Source of the DNA: Eubacteriales bacterium
GTDB taxonomy: Bacteria > Bacillota > Clostridia > Eubacteriales > Anaerofustaceae
Length of the DNA: 49,905 bases
Reading direction: 5' to 3'
Assembly (NCBI GenBank): GCA_024685545.1
Contig: JAIKVR010000081.1
Coordinates: 1 to 49,905, forward strand
Positions 6,583 to 17,968 of the stretch are shown here, piece after piece. The translations under genes and the position numbers were made by a program. Positions within the stretch are counted from its first letter, which is position 1. Every line of letters begins with the position of its first letter. The notes beneath the pieces were generated by a model that worked only from the letters and a program-made list of their open reading frames with translations, ran no database searches and had not been told where the DNA came from.

Positions 6583-9500
6583 ATGATAACGCTTAAAGAT
6601 ATCACAAAAGTATACCCTTCCCCAGGAGGGGAGGATGTGCACGCCTTGAAAGGCATCAGCCTGACTTTAAGAGAGAATGAATTCGTTTCCATCCTGGGTC
6701 CTTCAGGCGGAGGTAAGACGACCCTGCTGAACATCATAGGAGGGTTGGATCAGTATACCGAAGGGGATCTGATTATCGATGGCGTCTCCACGAAAGAATA
6801 TAAGGACAGGGACTGGGATGCCTACCGCAACCACAGTGTAGGCTTTGTTTTTCAGAACTATAACCTTATCAGCCACCAGAGTGTTTTGGCTAATGTGGAG
6901 CTGGCGCTGACCCTGTCGGGCGTATCCCGGGCGGATCGCCGCAGACGCGCCATTTATGCCCTTGAGGCAGTGGGTCTAGGCGATCAGATAAAGAAAAGGC
7001 CCAATCAGCTCTCCGGAGGCCAGATGCAGAGAGTCGCCATAGCCCGCGCACTGGTGAACGATCCGAAGATACTTCTTGCCGATGAGCCCACCGGAGCTCT
7101 CGACTCCAAGACCAGCCGCCAGGTGATGGATATCCTGAAGAGGGTCGCTCACGACCGTCTGGTCGTTATGGTCACCCACAACCCTGACCTTGCCAATGAG
7201 TACTCGACACGCATAATAAACATATCCGACGGTGAGATCTCGGGAGACAGCGATCCCTGCACCCCTGAAGAGAAGACACCCGCAGACGAAAAGAAAGATC
7301 GCAAGCGTCGCCGCCCCTCCATGAATTTCTTCACCGCGCTGGGACTTTCCGCCAACAACCTGATGACCAAACGAACGAGGACCCTGCTGACATCATTTGC
7401 CGGTTCCATCGGGATCATCGGGATCGCCCTTATACTGTCTCTTTCCAACGGTGTCAACGATTATATCGCCCGCATACAGGAGGAGACCCTTTCCTCATAC
7501 CCTCTTTCGATAGATTCCTCAGCGACAGACCTGACCAGTCTGGTGACATCCATGGCCGACAGAGCACGGGACAGTTCAGACACACAGGAGGGCAAGGTGA
7601 GCGAGGTGCGCATGGTGACCGATATGTTCTCACGCATCGGCACCAACGACCTTGAGAGTTTCCGTTCATATCTCAACGAAAACGCGGACACCGTAGATAA
7701 GTACGTGACCGCGATACGGTACGGATACGGCATCACGCCGCGCATATTCTCTCCCGACACTTCGGGCGATGTGATCCGGCTCAACCCCTCAAACCTTACA
7801 GGCGGATATTCCACGGGCTATGTTTCCGGATCGTTTTTCAACGAGATGCTGGACAACAGAGAGCTTTTGTATGAACAGTACGACGTCATTGCAGGAAGAT
7901 GGCCCGAGCGCTTCGACGAAGTGATACTGGTTTTGGAAGATGCAAACAGGATCAGCGATTTCATGCTCTATGCGATTGGAATAAAGGATCCGGCGGAATT
8001 CCGCGACATGCTCTCCAAGGTCGCCAAGGGGGAAAAGGTAACGGTACCTGAAGGCTCGATGGAATTCACCTACGACGAGCTCCTCGGATTGAAATACAAG
8101 CTTGTGATACCTTCGGATTTCTATAAATACGACAGCGAGTACAAGGTCTGGCTGGACATGACGGATGACGAAGCTTACATGAAGAAACTCGTGGACGAGG
8201 GACTCACACTGAACACCGTGGGCATCGTGACGCCTAAGGCCGGATCCCTCTCATCCTCGATTTCCCCGGGCATCGCATACACCTCCGACCTCATCAGGTA
8301 TATCATCGATTACAGTTCCAAAAGCGAGATCACCTCTTCCCAGAGGCAGACGTCGGACAGGGACGTGTTCACCGGCAAGACCTTCGATGAGCTGAACGAG
8401 GAGGACACCTCGGGAGGTCTGAATTTCGAGGATATGATCGAGATAGATAAGGAGAGTCTCTCAAAGGCTTTCGGCATGGATATCGATCCGGATAAACTCA
8501 AAGCCATCATGGCCAGCAGTATCGGGGACATGACAGGCAAGATCACCGCGGACACATCCCCCGCCGAAGTAGCCTTTACCGACACCTTCACCGCTCTCTT
8601 CACCGGTTTCATCGATTCAAGGATGCAGAACGGAGTTGCGACGATATCCGTCCAGGATGTTCAGAGCCTTGTCCAGAACTACGTCGAAGGTGCAGCAGGA
8701 CAGAATGAGATCGCAGGGATCACTGTAGAATACGGTCTTCCCTCCACTGCCCTCAACCAGATATATGAAGGGCTCATAGCCTCTACCGCAGCCTCCGTAT
8801 GCATGCAGCAGGGAGGCACTGCTTCCTTTGCCGAGGGGACAGCAGCGGCCATTGCACAGGCAGCCCTGACGACCCCGATAATGCAGGGCACGACCGAAAA
8901 CATGGGAAGGCTCCTGACGGAGACCAAGGTAAAGATGGCTGTTGCCACTGACGCCACGAAAATGGGGACAGATCTCATCGCCGAAATGGCCGGTTCGATA
9001 CATGTCGACACTGACGCATTTGCCAGAGCGTTTACATTCAAGCTCAACGAGGAAGAACTCAACCGCCTCATGTCGGCTACGATGACATCCTCCGATAACG
9101 AGCATTCCAGGGAGATCAACCTGAGAAAGCTTGGTTTTGCGGACCTGAACGAGCCGACAAGTATCTCCTTTTATTTCGCGAATTTCGAAGCCAAAGACGC
9201 CTTTAAGGATATGATATCGAGCTACAACGACGAGATGACATCATCGGGGCATGAAGACAAAGCTCTGACCTATACGGATATAACAGGAATACTGATGTCT
9301 TCCGTTACCTCCATCGTCAACACAGTAAGCTACGTGCTGGTTGCATTCGTATCGGTCTCCCTTGTGGTCTCTTCTATCATGATAGGCATCATAACCTACA
9401 TCTCAGTTTTGGAGCGCACCAAGGAGATAGGTCTTCTGAGGGCGATAGGCGCCAGCAAAAAGGACATCTCGAGAGTATTCAACGCTGAGACTTTCATCAT

Positions 9501-9729
9501 AGGACTCATTTCCGGTGCCATGGGCATCGGCATCACTGTTGCCCTGTGCATACCGATAACCCGCATTCTGAGGAGCATCACCGGAATTAGTTCACTCAGG
9601 GCTTTCCTGCAGCCCGTAGCAGGCATTGCTCTCGTGATCATAAGCGTCTTCCTCACCTTTATTTCAGGTCTGATCCCTTCCCGCATCGCTGCTAAGAAAG
9701 ACCCGGTCATCGCCCTGAGGACAGAATAA
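6583..9729 (+). CDS. ABC transporter fusion: ATPase plus FtsX/MacB-type permease with very large extracytoplasmic insert
   Basis: 1048 residues. Residues 1-225 are a LolD/MacB-type ATPase: Walker [10 protein letters not shown] (39-47), signature [15 protein letters not shown] (about 143-157), Walker [14 protein letters not shown] and H-loop VTHNPDLA. A charged linker (about 230-250) leads to a first membrane helix (265-285). Some 620 residues of extracytoplasmic sequence follow, then three helices and the FtsX core with [19 protein letters not shown] (about 945-963). The ATPase-permease fusion resembles MacB and Gram-positive peptide-resistance or VEX-type exporters, usually 600-900 residues; the extra length lies in the external part, with several Ala/Thr-rich segments. 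Substrate unknown; export or mechanotransmission is inferred. No second permease is adjacent. Confidence 0.85.
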   Translation: MITLKDITKVYPSPGGEDVHALKGISLTLRENEFVSILGPSGGGKTTLLNIIGGLDQYTEGDLIIDGVSTKEYKDRDWDAYRNHSVGFVFQNYNLISHQSVLANVELALTLSGVSRADRRRRAIYALEAVGLGDQIKKRPNQLSGGQMQRVAIARALVNDPKILLADEPTGALDSKTSRQVMDILKRVAHDRLVVMVTHNPDLANEYSTRIINISDGEISGDSDPCTPEEKTPADEKKDRKRRRPSMNFFTALGLSANNLMTKRTRTLLTSFAGSIGIIGIALILSLSNGVNDYIARIQEETLSSYPLSIDSSATDLTSLVTSMADRARDSSDTQEGKVSEVRMVTDMFSRIGTNDLESFRSYLNENADTVDKYVTAIRYGYGITPRIFSPDTSGDVIRLNPSNLTGGYSTGYVSGSFFNEMLDNRELLYEQYDVIAGRWPERFDEVILVLEDANRISDFMLYAIGIKDPAEFRDMLSKVAKGEKVTVPEGSMEFTYDELLGLKYKLVIPSDFYKYDSEYKVWLDMTDDEAYMKKLVDEGLTLNTVGIVTPKAGSLSSSISPGIAYTSDLIRYIIDYSSKSEITSSQRQTSDRDVFTGKTFDELNEEDTSGGLNFEDMIEIDKESLSKAFGMDIDPDKLKAIMASSIGDMTGKITADTSPAEVAFTDTFTALFTGFIDSRMQNGVATISVQDVQSLVQNYVEGAAGQNEIAGITVEYGLPSTALNQIYEGLIASTAASVCMQQGGTASFAEGTAAAIAQAALTTPIMQGTTENMGRLLTETKVKMAVATDATKMGTDLIAEMAGSIHVDTDAFARAFTFKLNEEELNRLMSATMTSSDNEHSREINLRKLGFADLNEPTSISFYFANFEAKDAFKDMISSYNDEMTSSGHEDKALTYTDITGILMSSVTSIVNTVSYVLVAFVSVSLVVSSIMIGIITYISVLERTKEIGLLRAIGASKKDISRVFNAETFIIGLISGAMGIGITVALCIPITRILRSITGISSLRAFLQPVAGIALVIISVFLTFISGLIPSRIAAKKDPVIALRTE

Positions 9730-9734
9730 GGACA

Positions 9735-9768
9735 AAAAAGCAGCAGTGGGATGATATCCCGCTGCTGC
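9735..9768 (-). terminator. terminator of the flotillin gene, between convergent genes
   Basis: GCAGCAG-T-GGGAT and ATCCC-G-CTGCTGC form a long stem around GAT. On the minus strand it is followed by TTTTTTG (complement of 9734-9739), so it mainly ends the leftward flotillin gene. On the plus strand the T-run comes only after about ten bases (9779-9784), so it is weaker for the ABC gene. Confidence 0.75.
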
Positions 9769-9782
9769 TGTCATACCATTTT

Positions 9783-11180
9783 TTATTTCGCCTGAGGTCC
9801 TGAACTGTCTTTATCTTCCTCACTGTCAGGGTTCTCTGAACTGCTTCTGTTTACGATATCTCCTATGATCTTCTTTATATCCAGCCCGACGCCCTCAAGG
9901 AGGCCGTCCGTTACTCGGCTGGTTGTATTGACCATTTCCTTTACAAGCTTTTCTGAATTGCCGTCGCCGTACATCGTGATCTTATCGACCTTGGCGAGCG
10001 GTTCGGCGATGGCTTTGGCAACTTCAGGAAGGACCTTGAAATACATGTCCATCACGGCTGCTTCGCCGTACTTTTTCATGGCTTCCGCTTTCCTGTCGAT
10101 GCCTTCTGCCTCTGCGACGGCCTTGAGGCGTATGCTTTCAGCCTCCGCTGCGCCTACGAGCCTTATGCCTTCAGCCTCCTTCTCGCGTTCTATCCTTCTG
10201 GCTTCAGCCTCCTGCTCCCTGGCATAAAGATCCGCGTCCGCCTTCTGCTGGGCGGCATATTTCTGCGCCTCTGCGGTCTTCTTGACCTCAGCCTCCAGTC
10301 TTCGTTCAGTCAGAGCAATCTCCTTTTCCATAAGCAGGGATTCCTGTTCCCTCTTGGCAATGTCAGCCTCTACGGAGGTCGTTTCTATGACTTTCCTCTG
10401 CTGCTGTTCCTGTATCTTATAGGCTGCGTCTGCCTCTGCCTGCTTGATGTCGGACTGCGTGACGAGTTCGGCAGAGCGGATGCGCAGGTCGTTGTTCTGT
10501 TCGGCAATCCTCGTGTCTGCGGCTACCTTTGCTTCGTTGGCTTTCTGCTTGGCCTCTGCTTCCGCGATAGCAACATCTCTCTCCGCCTCAGCCTTGGCTA
10601 TGGCCGCTTCCTTCTTGATCTGGCTGATATTGTCTATTCCCAGGTCAGCTATGATGCCTTCCTTGTCTGTGAAGTTCTGGACGTTGAAGCTGACGATCTC
10701 CAGGCCCATCTTGTTAAGATCGGGCACCGCGTTTTCCTGCACCTTTTCCGCGAACAGCTTGCGGTTGGTGACCATGTCCCTGAGATTCATCTGGCCCACG
10801 ATCTCACGCATGTTTCCCTCGAGTACGTCCTGTACCTGTGAGATTATGTACTCAGGCGTCCTGTTAAGGAAGTTCTGAGCTGCGAGCTCCAGCATCTCCA
10901 CACTGTCCCCTATCTTTATCTTTACCGCGCCGTCCACCATGACGTTGATGTATTCTGCGGTAGGAACGAAGCTTCCGGTCTTTACGTCGACCGAGATCAT
11001 GACCAGAGACAGCTTGTCAAGCCTTTCCAGCAGGGGTATCTTGATTCCGGCCTTGCCGACGATGACCCTTCTGCGAAGGCCTGATATTATGTATGCCTGA
11101 TCCGGCGGAGCCTTGACATAGCCGGAAAGGCAGATAGCGATAACAAAGACCGCTACTACAGCAGGAATGATCCATCCCAT
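9783..11180 (-). CDS. floT: flotillin (SPFH/band-7, FloT/YuaG-like)
   Basis: 465 residues: an N-terminal membrane helix (about 3-20), an SPFH domain (about 25-190, with APPDQAYIISGLRRRVIVGKAG and the conserved VSFNVQNFTD), then a long Glu/Ala/Lys/Arg-rich coiled coil (about 190-390) with many EAE and KAEAE repeats, and a hydrophobic-amphipathic C-terminus. This is the standard flotillin layout. Flotillins assemble at the inner face of the membrane and organise functional microdomains. In Bacillus floT follows an NfeD-type gene (yuaF); none is here, but a second SPFH gene lies upstream. AGGAGG precedes the ATG at 11180. A hairpin terminator separates it from the slipin. Confidence 0.9.
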   Translation of the reverse strand: MGWIIPAVVAVFVIAICLSGYVKAPPDQAYIISGLRRRVIVGKAGIKIPLLERLDKLSLVMISVDVKTGSFVPTAEYINVMVDGAVKIKIGDSVEMLELAAQNFLNRTPEYIISQVQDVLEGNMREIVGQMNLRDMVTNRKLFAEKVQENAVPDLNKMGLEIVSFNVQNFTDKEGIIADLGIDNISQIKKEAAIAKAEAERDVAIAEAEAKQKANEAKVAADTRIAEQNNDLRIRSAELVTQSDIKQAEADAAYKIQEQQQRKVIETTSVEADIAKREQESLLMEKEIALTERRLEAEVKKTAEAQKYAAQQKADADLYAREQEAEARRIEREKEAEGIRLVGAAEAESIRLKAVAEAEGIDRKAEAMKKYGEAAVMDMYFKVLPEVAKAIAEPLAKVDKITMYGDGNSEKLVKEMVNTTSRVTDGLLEGVGLDIKKIIGDIVNRSSSENPDSEEDKDSSGPQAK

Positions 11181-11228
11181 AATTCCTATCCTCCTAATTA
11201 ATTCTATATTCCAACGTATTCAGCGCAT

Positions 11229-11278
11229 AAAAAAGCAGGGGAAGCAGCCGGTGTCAGACGCCGCCTTGCCGCCCCTGC
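11229..11278 (-). terminator. terminator or attenuator between slipin and flotillin
   Basis: On the minus strand GCAGGGG ... CCCCTGC (11278-11272 with 11241-11235) closes a GC-rich hairpin and is followed by TTTTTT. It would end or attenuate slipin transcription before the flotillin gene. Confidence 0.7.
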
Positions 11279-11287
11279 AGTCAATCA

Positions 11288-12052
11288 TCAGTTGTCTGTG
11301 CCGTACTTTTTCGCGAACCCTTCAATGCCCTTTAGTATCTCCAGAGGCATGGCGAAGAAGATAGTATTGGACTGGTCGGCCGATACGTCGTTGATGGTCT
11401 CCAGTGTTCTCAAATGCAGCGCTCCGGGTACCGCGCTGAGCCTATTTGCGGCTTCCGCCAGATTGACGGCTGCCTGCTTCTCGCCTTCGGATTTTCTTAT
11501 GACAGCTTCCTTCTCGCGTTCGGCTTCGGCGACCCTAGCCATGACCCTCTTCATCTCTTCGGGCAGTTCGATATCCTTTATCTCAACGTTCTCGACCTTG
11601 ACGCCCCAGATGCCTGTGGATCTGTCCAGCATCTGTTCCAGAGACTCGCTTATCTTTTCGCGGTTCGAGAGAAGCTCGTCAAGAGTCACCTCGCCGACGA
11701 TGTTGCGCATCGTGGTCAGTGCGAGCTGATTGACGGCATAGGTGTAATTCTGGACCTCGAGTATGGCTTTCGCGGCATCCGCTACCTTATAGTATACAAC
11801 CGCGGTTACCTTGACGGAGACGTTATCCCTTGTGATGGCGTCCTGCTGGGGCACATCCACGGCTTTCGTCCTTATATCGACTTTGCTCATGGACTGCATG
11901 ACAGGAAGGACCACTGTGAGGCCGGGATTGATTATCCTCGTGAAGCGCCCGAAGGTAAAGAGCACTCCGCGCTGATATTCGTTGACCTGTCTGATCGAAC
12001 CAAGTATTGAAATCAAAACGATAACTAAAAGAACAAGAACTACAAATATCAT
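11288..12052 (-). CDS. slipin/stomatin-type SPFH protein
   Basis: 254 residues: a membrane helix at 2-18, then the stomatin core with NEYQRGVLFTFGRFT (about 25-39), NPGLTVVLPVMQSMSKVDIRT, and the classic VDVPQQDAITRDNVSVKVTAVVYYKV region; the tail has the stomatin signature AEAEREKEAVIRKSEGEKQAA. It lacks the long flotillin coiled coil, so it is a slipin rather than a flotillin. Stomatin proteins form membrane rings; bacterial slipins are often encoded with an NfeD protease, which is absent here. The ATG is preceded by AAAGGAGATATAAGAC. It starts only 53 nt after the uvrC stop and may be read from the uvrC promoter. Confidence 0.88.
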   Translation of the reverse strand: MIFVVLVLLVIVLISILGSIRQVNEYQRGVLFTFGRFTRIINPGLTVVLPVMQSMSKVDIRTKAVDVPQQDAITRDNVSVKVTAVVYYKVADAAKAILEVQNYTYAVNQLALTTMRNIVGEVTLDELLSNREKISESLEQMLDRSTGIWGVKVENVEIKDIELPEEMKRVMARVAEAEREKEAVIRKSEGEKQAAVNLAEAANRLSAVPGALHLRTLETINDVSADQSNTIFFAMPLEILKGIEGFAKKYGTDN

Positions 12053-12105
12053 TGTCTTATATCTCCTTTGTGCTTTATGTATCTCACAGCAAGATTAACA
12101 TACTT

Positions 12106-13989
12106 TTAACGGTTTATTGTCCGCTCATTAAAATAATTTTTAACGTTTTTCGCCGCCGCGGAGTTCATGCCGGGGCATCTGGCGAGCTCTTCCTCACTGG
12201 CTTCCATGATCTTTTCCAGACTGCCGAAATAAGCTATGAGTTCCCCGGCTCTCTTCGGTCCTATGCCCTCGATATCGGTAAGCTCGCTTTTTATCATGTT
12301 CCTGCTGCGGGAGGCTCTGTGGTACTCTATAGCGAAGCGGTGCACCTCATCGCTGATATCGTTGAGCAGTCCTGAGGAATATCGAAGTGAAGAGGTCCTG
12401 GTCTCGCCGGAAGAAAGGGTCATCACCCCTCTCAGCTTATGATGCGCGTCCTTTACCAGCCCTGCAGCAGTGATATCATAACCGAACTCGTCTATGATAT
12501 CCTGTATGACCTTCACATGGTTCAGTCCTCCGTCCGCAAAGATCACCTGCGGCAGCGGAAGGAACTTGGGGTTCTCTTCCCCGGTCTTAAGCTCCTCCTT
12601 TGCCCTGGACAGTCTGCGGCGAACGACCTCTCCCATGGACGCGTAGTCGTTGCCCTCCCCGACGCCTCCGGCCGTAAGGATACGGTACCTGCGGTAGTCT
12701 TTCGGACTTTTCTTTCCATTTAAATAGACAACGGTGACTCCGACGTTATCCGCTCCGTTAATATTGGAGATATCCACCGCTTCGATGCGCTCTATCCTGT
12801 CCTTGACTCCGAGGAGGCCTCTGAGCTCCTCTTCGCATTTTTCGGCCTTTTCCTTTCTGACAGCCTCCGCAGTCATCCGGGTCTGTATATTCATGCTCGC
12901 ATTGCGGTAAGCCATATCAGCGAGCTTCTTTTTATCGCCCTTCTTCGGCAATAAGATGCGCGTCTTTGCGCCTCTCAGGTCGCTGAGAGTCTCCTCCAGT
13001 CCGCCAAGACCGTCCTGTCCTTCCATCTGAGTACAGAGGACTATCTCCTGAGGGATATCGTCGGCTGAAGTGTAATACTGCTGGATAAAGGAGAGGAGCA
13101 CCTCGCTGTCCTTATCCTCACCGGATTTGCTCATGTATCTTGTGACGGTGTCCGTGATATCTCCTCCACGAACCTTCAGCACCACTACGCAGGAAAGATT
13201 CTCCGAGGACGCCGCCGCCATGATGTCCCTGTCATCGGTGGAGGAAACGGAGATCTTCTGGTGATGCTCAAAGATATCGCTGAAAGACGCCATCAGGTCC
13301 CTCAGATGGGCAGCCGCCTCGAAATTCATCTTCTCCGACTCCCGGAGCATGTCGGTCTTTATCTTCTCGGCGAGCTCCTGGTATTTCCCCGAGAGCACTT
13401 CGGCTGCCTCATCCACATATCCGGCATAATCCTGTTCGCTGACGAGTCCTGTGCAGGGACCGATGCAGTGACCCATATGATAGTTCAGACAGACTTTCCC
13501 TACCTTCCTGCCTGAGAAAAGGGTTTTGGAGCACATCCTCAGGGGGATATAAAGGTTGATTGCCTCGACCACCCTGCGGGCGGAATCCGCGCTGGTGAAG
13601 GGACCGTAATACTTGCCGCCGTCGGGCACATGGCGCCGGGTAAGGATCACACGGGGGTATGCCTCTCCTGTCGTGAGCTTGATATACGGATACGACTTGT
13701 CGTCCTTGAGAAGGATATTGTAATGAGGTCTGTACTCCCGTATCAGATCCCTTTCAAGGAGAAAAGCCTCGGTCTCATTATCCACCACGAACCAGTCGGT
13801 ATCATGGATATGCTTAACGAGGCTCTTTGTCTTTTCTCCGCTTACATTTGCCTGAAAATAGGAGCGCACTCTGTTCTTCAGGTTCTTCGCCTTGCCGACG
13901 TAGATGACCTTGCCCTCTTCGTTTTTATGCATATATATCCCCGGCTTGTCCGGGAGCTTTTTGAGTTTTTCCTTCAAGGCTGCGTTCAT
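12106..13989 (-). CDS. uvrC: UvrABC excinuclease subunit C
   Basis: 627 residues when started at the ATG at 13989 (MNAALKEKLKKLPDKPGIY), which aligns with known UvrC N-termini; an in-frame ATG 24 codons upstream adds an unconserved stretch. Domains: GIY-YIG nuclease (about 1-90, PGIYMHKNEEGKVIYVGKAKNLKNRV), a cysteine cluster (MCSKTLF ... KVCLNYHMGHCIGPC, about 155-180) corresponding to the iron-sulphur site reported for UvrC, a UVR motif (MNFEAAAHLRD), the RNase H-like nuclease with FADGG, and C-terminal double helix-hairpin-helix (DIEGIGPKRAGELI, RCPGMNSAAAKNVKNYF). It makes both incisions in nucleotide excision repair. A TATAAT sits directly before the start codon, so the mRNA may be leaderless. 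Confidence 0.95.
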   Translation of the reverse strand: MNAALKEKLKKLPDKPGIYMHKNEEGKVIYVGKAKNLKNRVRSYFQANVSGEKTKSLVKHIHDTDWFVVDNETEAFLLERDLIREYRPHYNILLKDDKSYPYIKLTTGEAYPRVILTRRHVPDGGKYYGPFTSADSARRVVEAINLYIPLRMCSKTLFSGRKVGKVCLNYHMGHCIGPCTGLVSEQDYAGYVDEAAEVLSGKYQELAEKIKTDMLRESEKMNFEAAAHLRDLMASFSDIFEHHQKISVSSTDDRDIMAAASSENLSCVVVLKVRGGDITDTVTRYMSKSGEDKDSEVLLSFIQQYYTSADDIPQEIVLCTQMEGQDGLGGLEETLSDLRGAKTRILLPKKGDKKKLADMAYRNASMNIQTRMTAEAVRKEKAEKCEEELRGLLGVKDRIERIEAVDISNINGADNVGVTVVYLNGKKSPKDYRRYRILTAGGVGEGNDYASMGEVVRRRLSRAKEELKTGEENPKFLPLPQVIFADGGLNHVKVIQDIIDEFGYDITAAGLVKDAHHKLRGVMTLSSGETRTSSLRYSSGLLNDISDEVHRFAIEYHRASRSRNMIKSELTDIEGIGPKRAGELIAYFGSLEKIMEASEEELARCPGMNSAAAKNVKNYFNERTINR

Positions 13990-13995
13990 ATCAAT

Positions 13996-14001
13996 ATTAT
14001 A
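13996..14001 (-). promoter_or_regulatory. uvrC -10 box abutting the start codon
   Basis: A perfect TATAAT on the minus strand ends only 6 nt before the uvrC ATG. Initiation at the normal distance would fall at or next to the A of the ATG. No Shine-Dalgarno sequence is visible. The -35 region (TATCAA with a 17-bp spacer) is poor. Confidence 0.45.
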
Positions 14002-14163
14002 TACCGTCCGATGCGTTTTTGATACAGCAGTGTGATCCACCTCAGCAGGCACTGGCTGCATACAAGGAGGAACAGCCGAAAACCATGAGGAAAACTCCGC
14101 GGCAGAGCTGTTCCTTACCGGGCCGCACTGCTCATTCGTATATATTTCCGGCTCATTTCGTGC

Positions 14164-14169
14164 TATAAT
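14164..14169 (+). promoter_or_regulatory. putative -10 box of the merR-lepA-hemW unit
   Basis: A perfect TATAAT lies 33 bp before the MerR-like start; no good -35 at 17 bp (TATATT). Just upstream, GGAACAGC (14069-14076) and GCTGTTCC (14107-14114) form an inverted repeat whose role is unclear. Confidence 0.4.
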
Positions 14170-14202
14170 ATTACATATTCGCTACTTAACGGAGGATAAG
14201 CG

Positions 14203-14861
14203 ATGAAAATGCGACAGCTCAAGGAGGCCCTAGAGAAAAAAGGCGCAGCCATCACCGAGAGGATGGTGAAATACTATATCGAGAGGGATTTCATGCCTGC
14301 TCCGGATTACCCCGAGGCGAATCAGGCCAATTACAGCGAGATACATTTTGTGAGGCTGCTTCTGATCTCCCGAATGAAAGGCGCCGGACACAGCGCTTCG
14401 GACATAAGGCACAGGATAAGTGAGCTGGATAAAGCCATTTCCGAAACGGCGGAGCATAGGGGCATATCGGAAAGACAGGCGGCTTTCCTGCCCCAGACGG
14501 CACGCAGGGAATATGTTGCGATCCTCAGGGAATTCCCGCAGGAGGTCAGCTTCACCAGAGATGAACTGCTCGAAGACATAAAGTGCGACAGGATCGTCTT
14601 CGACCTTGCCATAGATACAGGCGCTCTGGAGAACAAAGTGTCCTACAACTCCTCGGACAGGCTGATACTTCTGTGCGTAAGTTCTCTTTTCGAGGCTGAC
14701 AAGCAGGAAGATTCGGGAGAAGTCATCGAGACGATAAGCGACATTTCAAAGATAAACAATATTGCTTCCCAGATGGCGGCCTTTTACGGGCGCAATCAGG
14801 AAAACAGATGGCTCTACGAGGAGCTTCTGAGCGGCATCATCAAAAGCAGGATGGAGAACAG

Positions 14862-14871
<10 letters not shown>
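14203..14871 (+). CDS. MerR-family-like transcriptional regulator
   Basis: 222 residues with GGAGGATAAGCG before the ATG. The N-terminal 75 residues look like a MerR winged helix-turn-helix: [32 protein letters not shown] (helix-turn-helix plus 'YYIERGLMP'-like wing) and '[22 protein letters not shown]'. The remaining 145 residues, with a short coiled helix (about 70-90) and no cysteine cluster, match no effector domain I know. It overlaps the lepA start by 10 nt, so it is transcribed and probably translated together with lepA and hemW. An autoregulatory role in that operon is possible but not shown. Confidence 0.7.
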
Positions 14872-16666
<1,795 letters not shown>

Positions 16667-16667
<1 letters not shown>

Positions 16668-17803
16668 TGATCAACACCGACAAGGGGATATACATACATA
16701 TACCGTTCTGCGCGTCAAAATGCGCTTACTGCGATTTCGTCTCCTACGCAGGCATGGACAGCCTTGTAGACAGCTACTTTGAAGCCCTGTTCAGGCAGAT
16801 AGAGCTCTTCCCTTATGACGGAGCGGTAAATACCGTCTATTTCGGAGGGGGCACGCCCTCTTATGTGGATGCGTGTCTTATCGCTGAAGCGCTGGAAAAG
16901 ACGGCGAAAAGATTCACATTGGGGCGGGACTGCGAGATATCGCTGGAGGCCAACCCTAACAGCCTGAGTCCGGAAAAACTGAAGGTCTATAAAGCAGCGG
17001 GCATAAACCGGATCTCTATGGGAGCCCAAAGCATGGACAACGATATCCTAAGGCTCATCGGTCGCGCCCACAGGAGAAACGATATAATAAGAGCCGCCGA
17101 GGACGTGCAGAAGGCAGGTTTCAGCAACTTCAACCTTGACCTTATGTTCTCGCTGCCTTGCCAGACGGCTGAGGATTTCGAGGACACTCTGAAAGCTGCC
17201 GTAGATCTCGGAGCTCCCCATATTTCCTGCTACTCGCTGACGCTGGAGGAGAATACTCCCATATACAGGCTGTATGAGGACGGGACGTATTCGCAGGATG
17301 ACGAAGCCGACAGGCAGATGTACCACATGGCGCTGGAGATACTGGCTTCGCACGGACTTAAGCGCTACGAGATCTCGAACTTCGCCCTGCCCGGTATGGA
17401 ATGCCGGCACAACACCGACTGCTGGGATTTCTGCAGCTATGCCGGGTTCGGTGCCGCAGCCTGCTCTTTTCTAGGTAACGCCCGTTTAGAGACGACCGGT
17501 GATATCGGCGAATACATAAGGACTTTTGCAGAAGGGACGGGCGAATGGGACGCTGCCTCCGTGCTGTATGAGGAAACGGCCGGCGAGCTCGCGGAGGATT
17601 ATATCATGCTGGCACTGCGCAAGGCCTCGGGTCTGGATGAGGCCGATTTCTCCGCAAGATTCGGTGAGGATTTCAGGGAGAAGTATCAGGATATAATAAA
17701 TGAAACGGTAAGCGAGGGCCTTGCCGAGGAAGAGAGAGGCTTCTACAGGCTCACGGACCTGGGTTTTGATTTCGCGGGATATGTGACGAAGAAATTCCTG
17801 TGA
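16667..17803 (+). CDS. hemW: HemW-like radical SAM protein (haem chaperone; formerly 'oxygen-independent coproporphyrinogen oxidase-like')
   Basis: 378 residues. The radical-SAM motif is at the N-terminus, HIPFCASKCAYCDF (Cys15, Cys19, Cys22). YFGGGTPS (about 59-66) binds SAM, and NRISMGAQSMD and FNLDLMFSLPCQT follow. The length and the single CxxxCxxC fit HemW rather than the longer HemN. E. coli and Lactococcus HemW bind haem and deliver it to acceptors. In the usual C-terminal motif (HN..YW...Y.GFGaGAHS) the histidine near the end is replaced: here it reads GFGAAACSFLG. The start overlaps the lepA stop by one base. Confidence 0.9.
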
Positions 17804-17908
17804 GTGATCCCCGCATCCGGCCCGTCCGTTTCGTTTCGGAAAAGCAGGACACTCTTACGTGCCCGGCCTGAAATAACGGGCGCTTCCTCAAATAGACTCA
17901 TTCAAAGA

Positions 17909-17937
17909 TTGACTAATCGGAACAAAAAACGTAAAAT
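17909..17937 (+). promoter_or_regulatory. leuS promoter
   Basis: TTGACT (17909-17914), a 17-bp spacer, TAAAAT (17932-17937). It lies 32 bp before the leuS ATG. The leader is too short to hold a T-box. Confidence 0.7.
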
Positions 17938-17968
17938 CGATTATGTGTATTTTTCGGAGGTTCAACAT

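Noticed and set aside
13990..14061. 24-residue N-terminal extension of UvrC
   Set aside because: Not conserved, no ribosome site, and it would cross the TATAAT next to the shorter start.
17804..17968. T-box riboswitch before leuS
   Set aside because: The gap is too short, a promoter occupies its end, and no T-box sequence or specifier arm was found.
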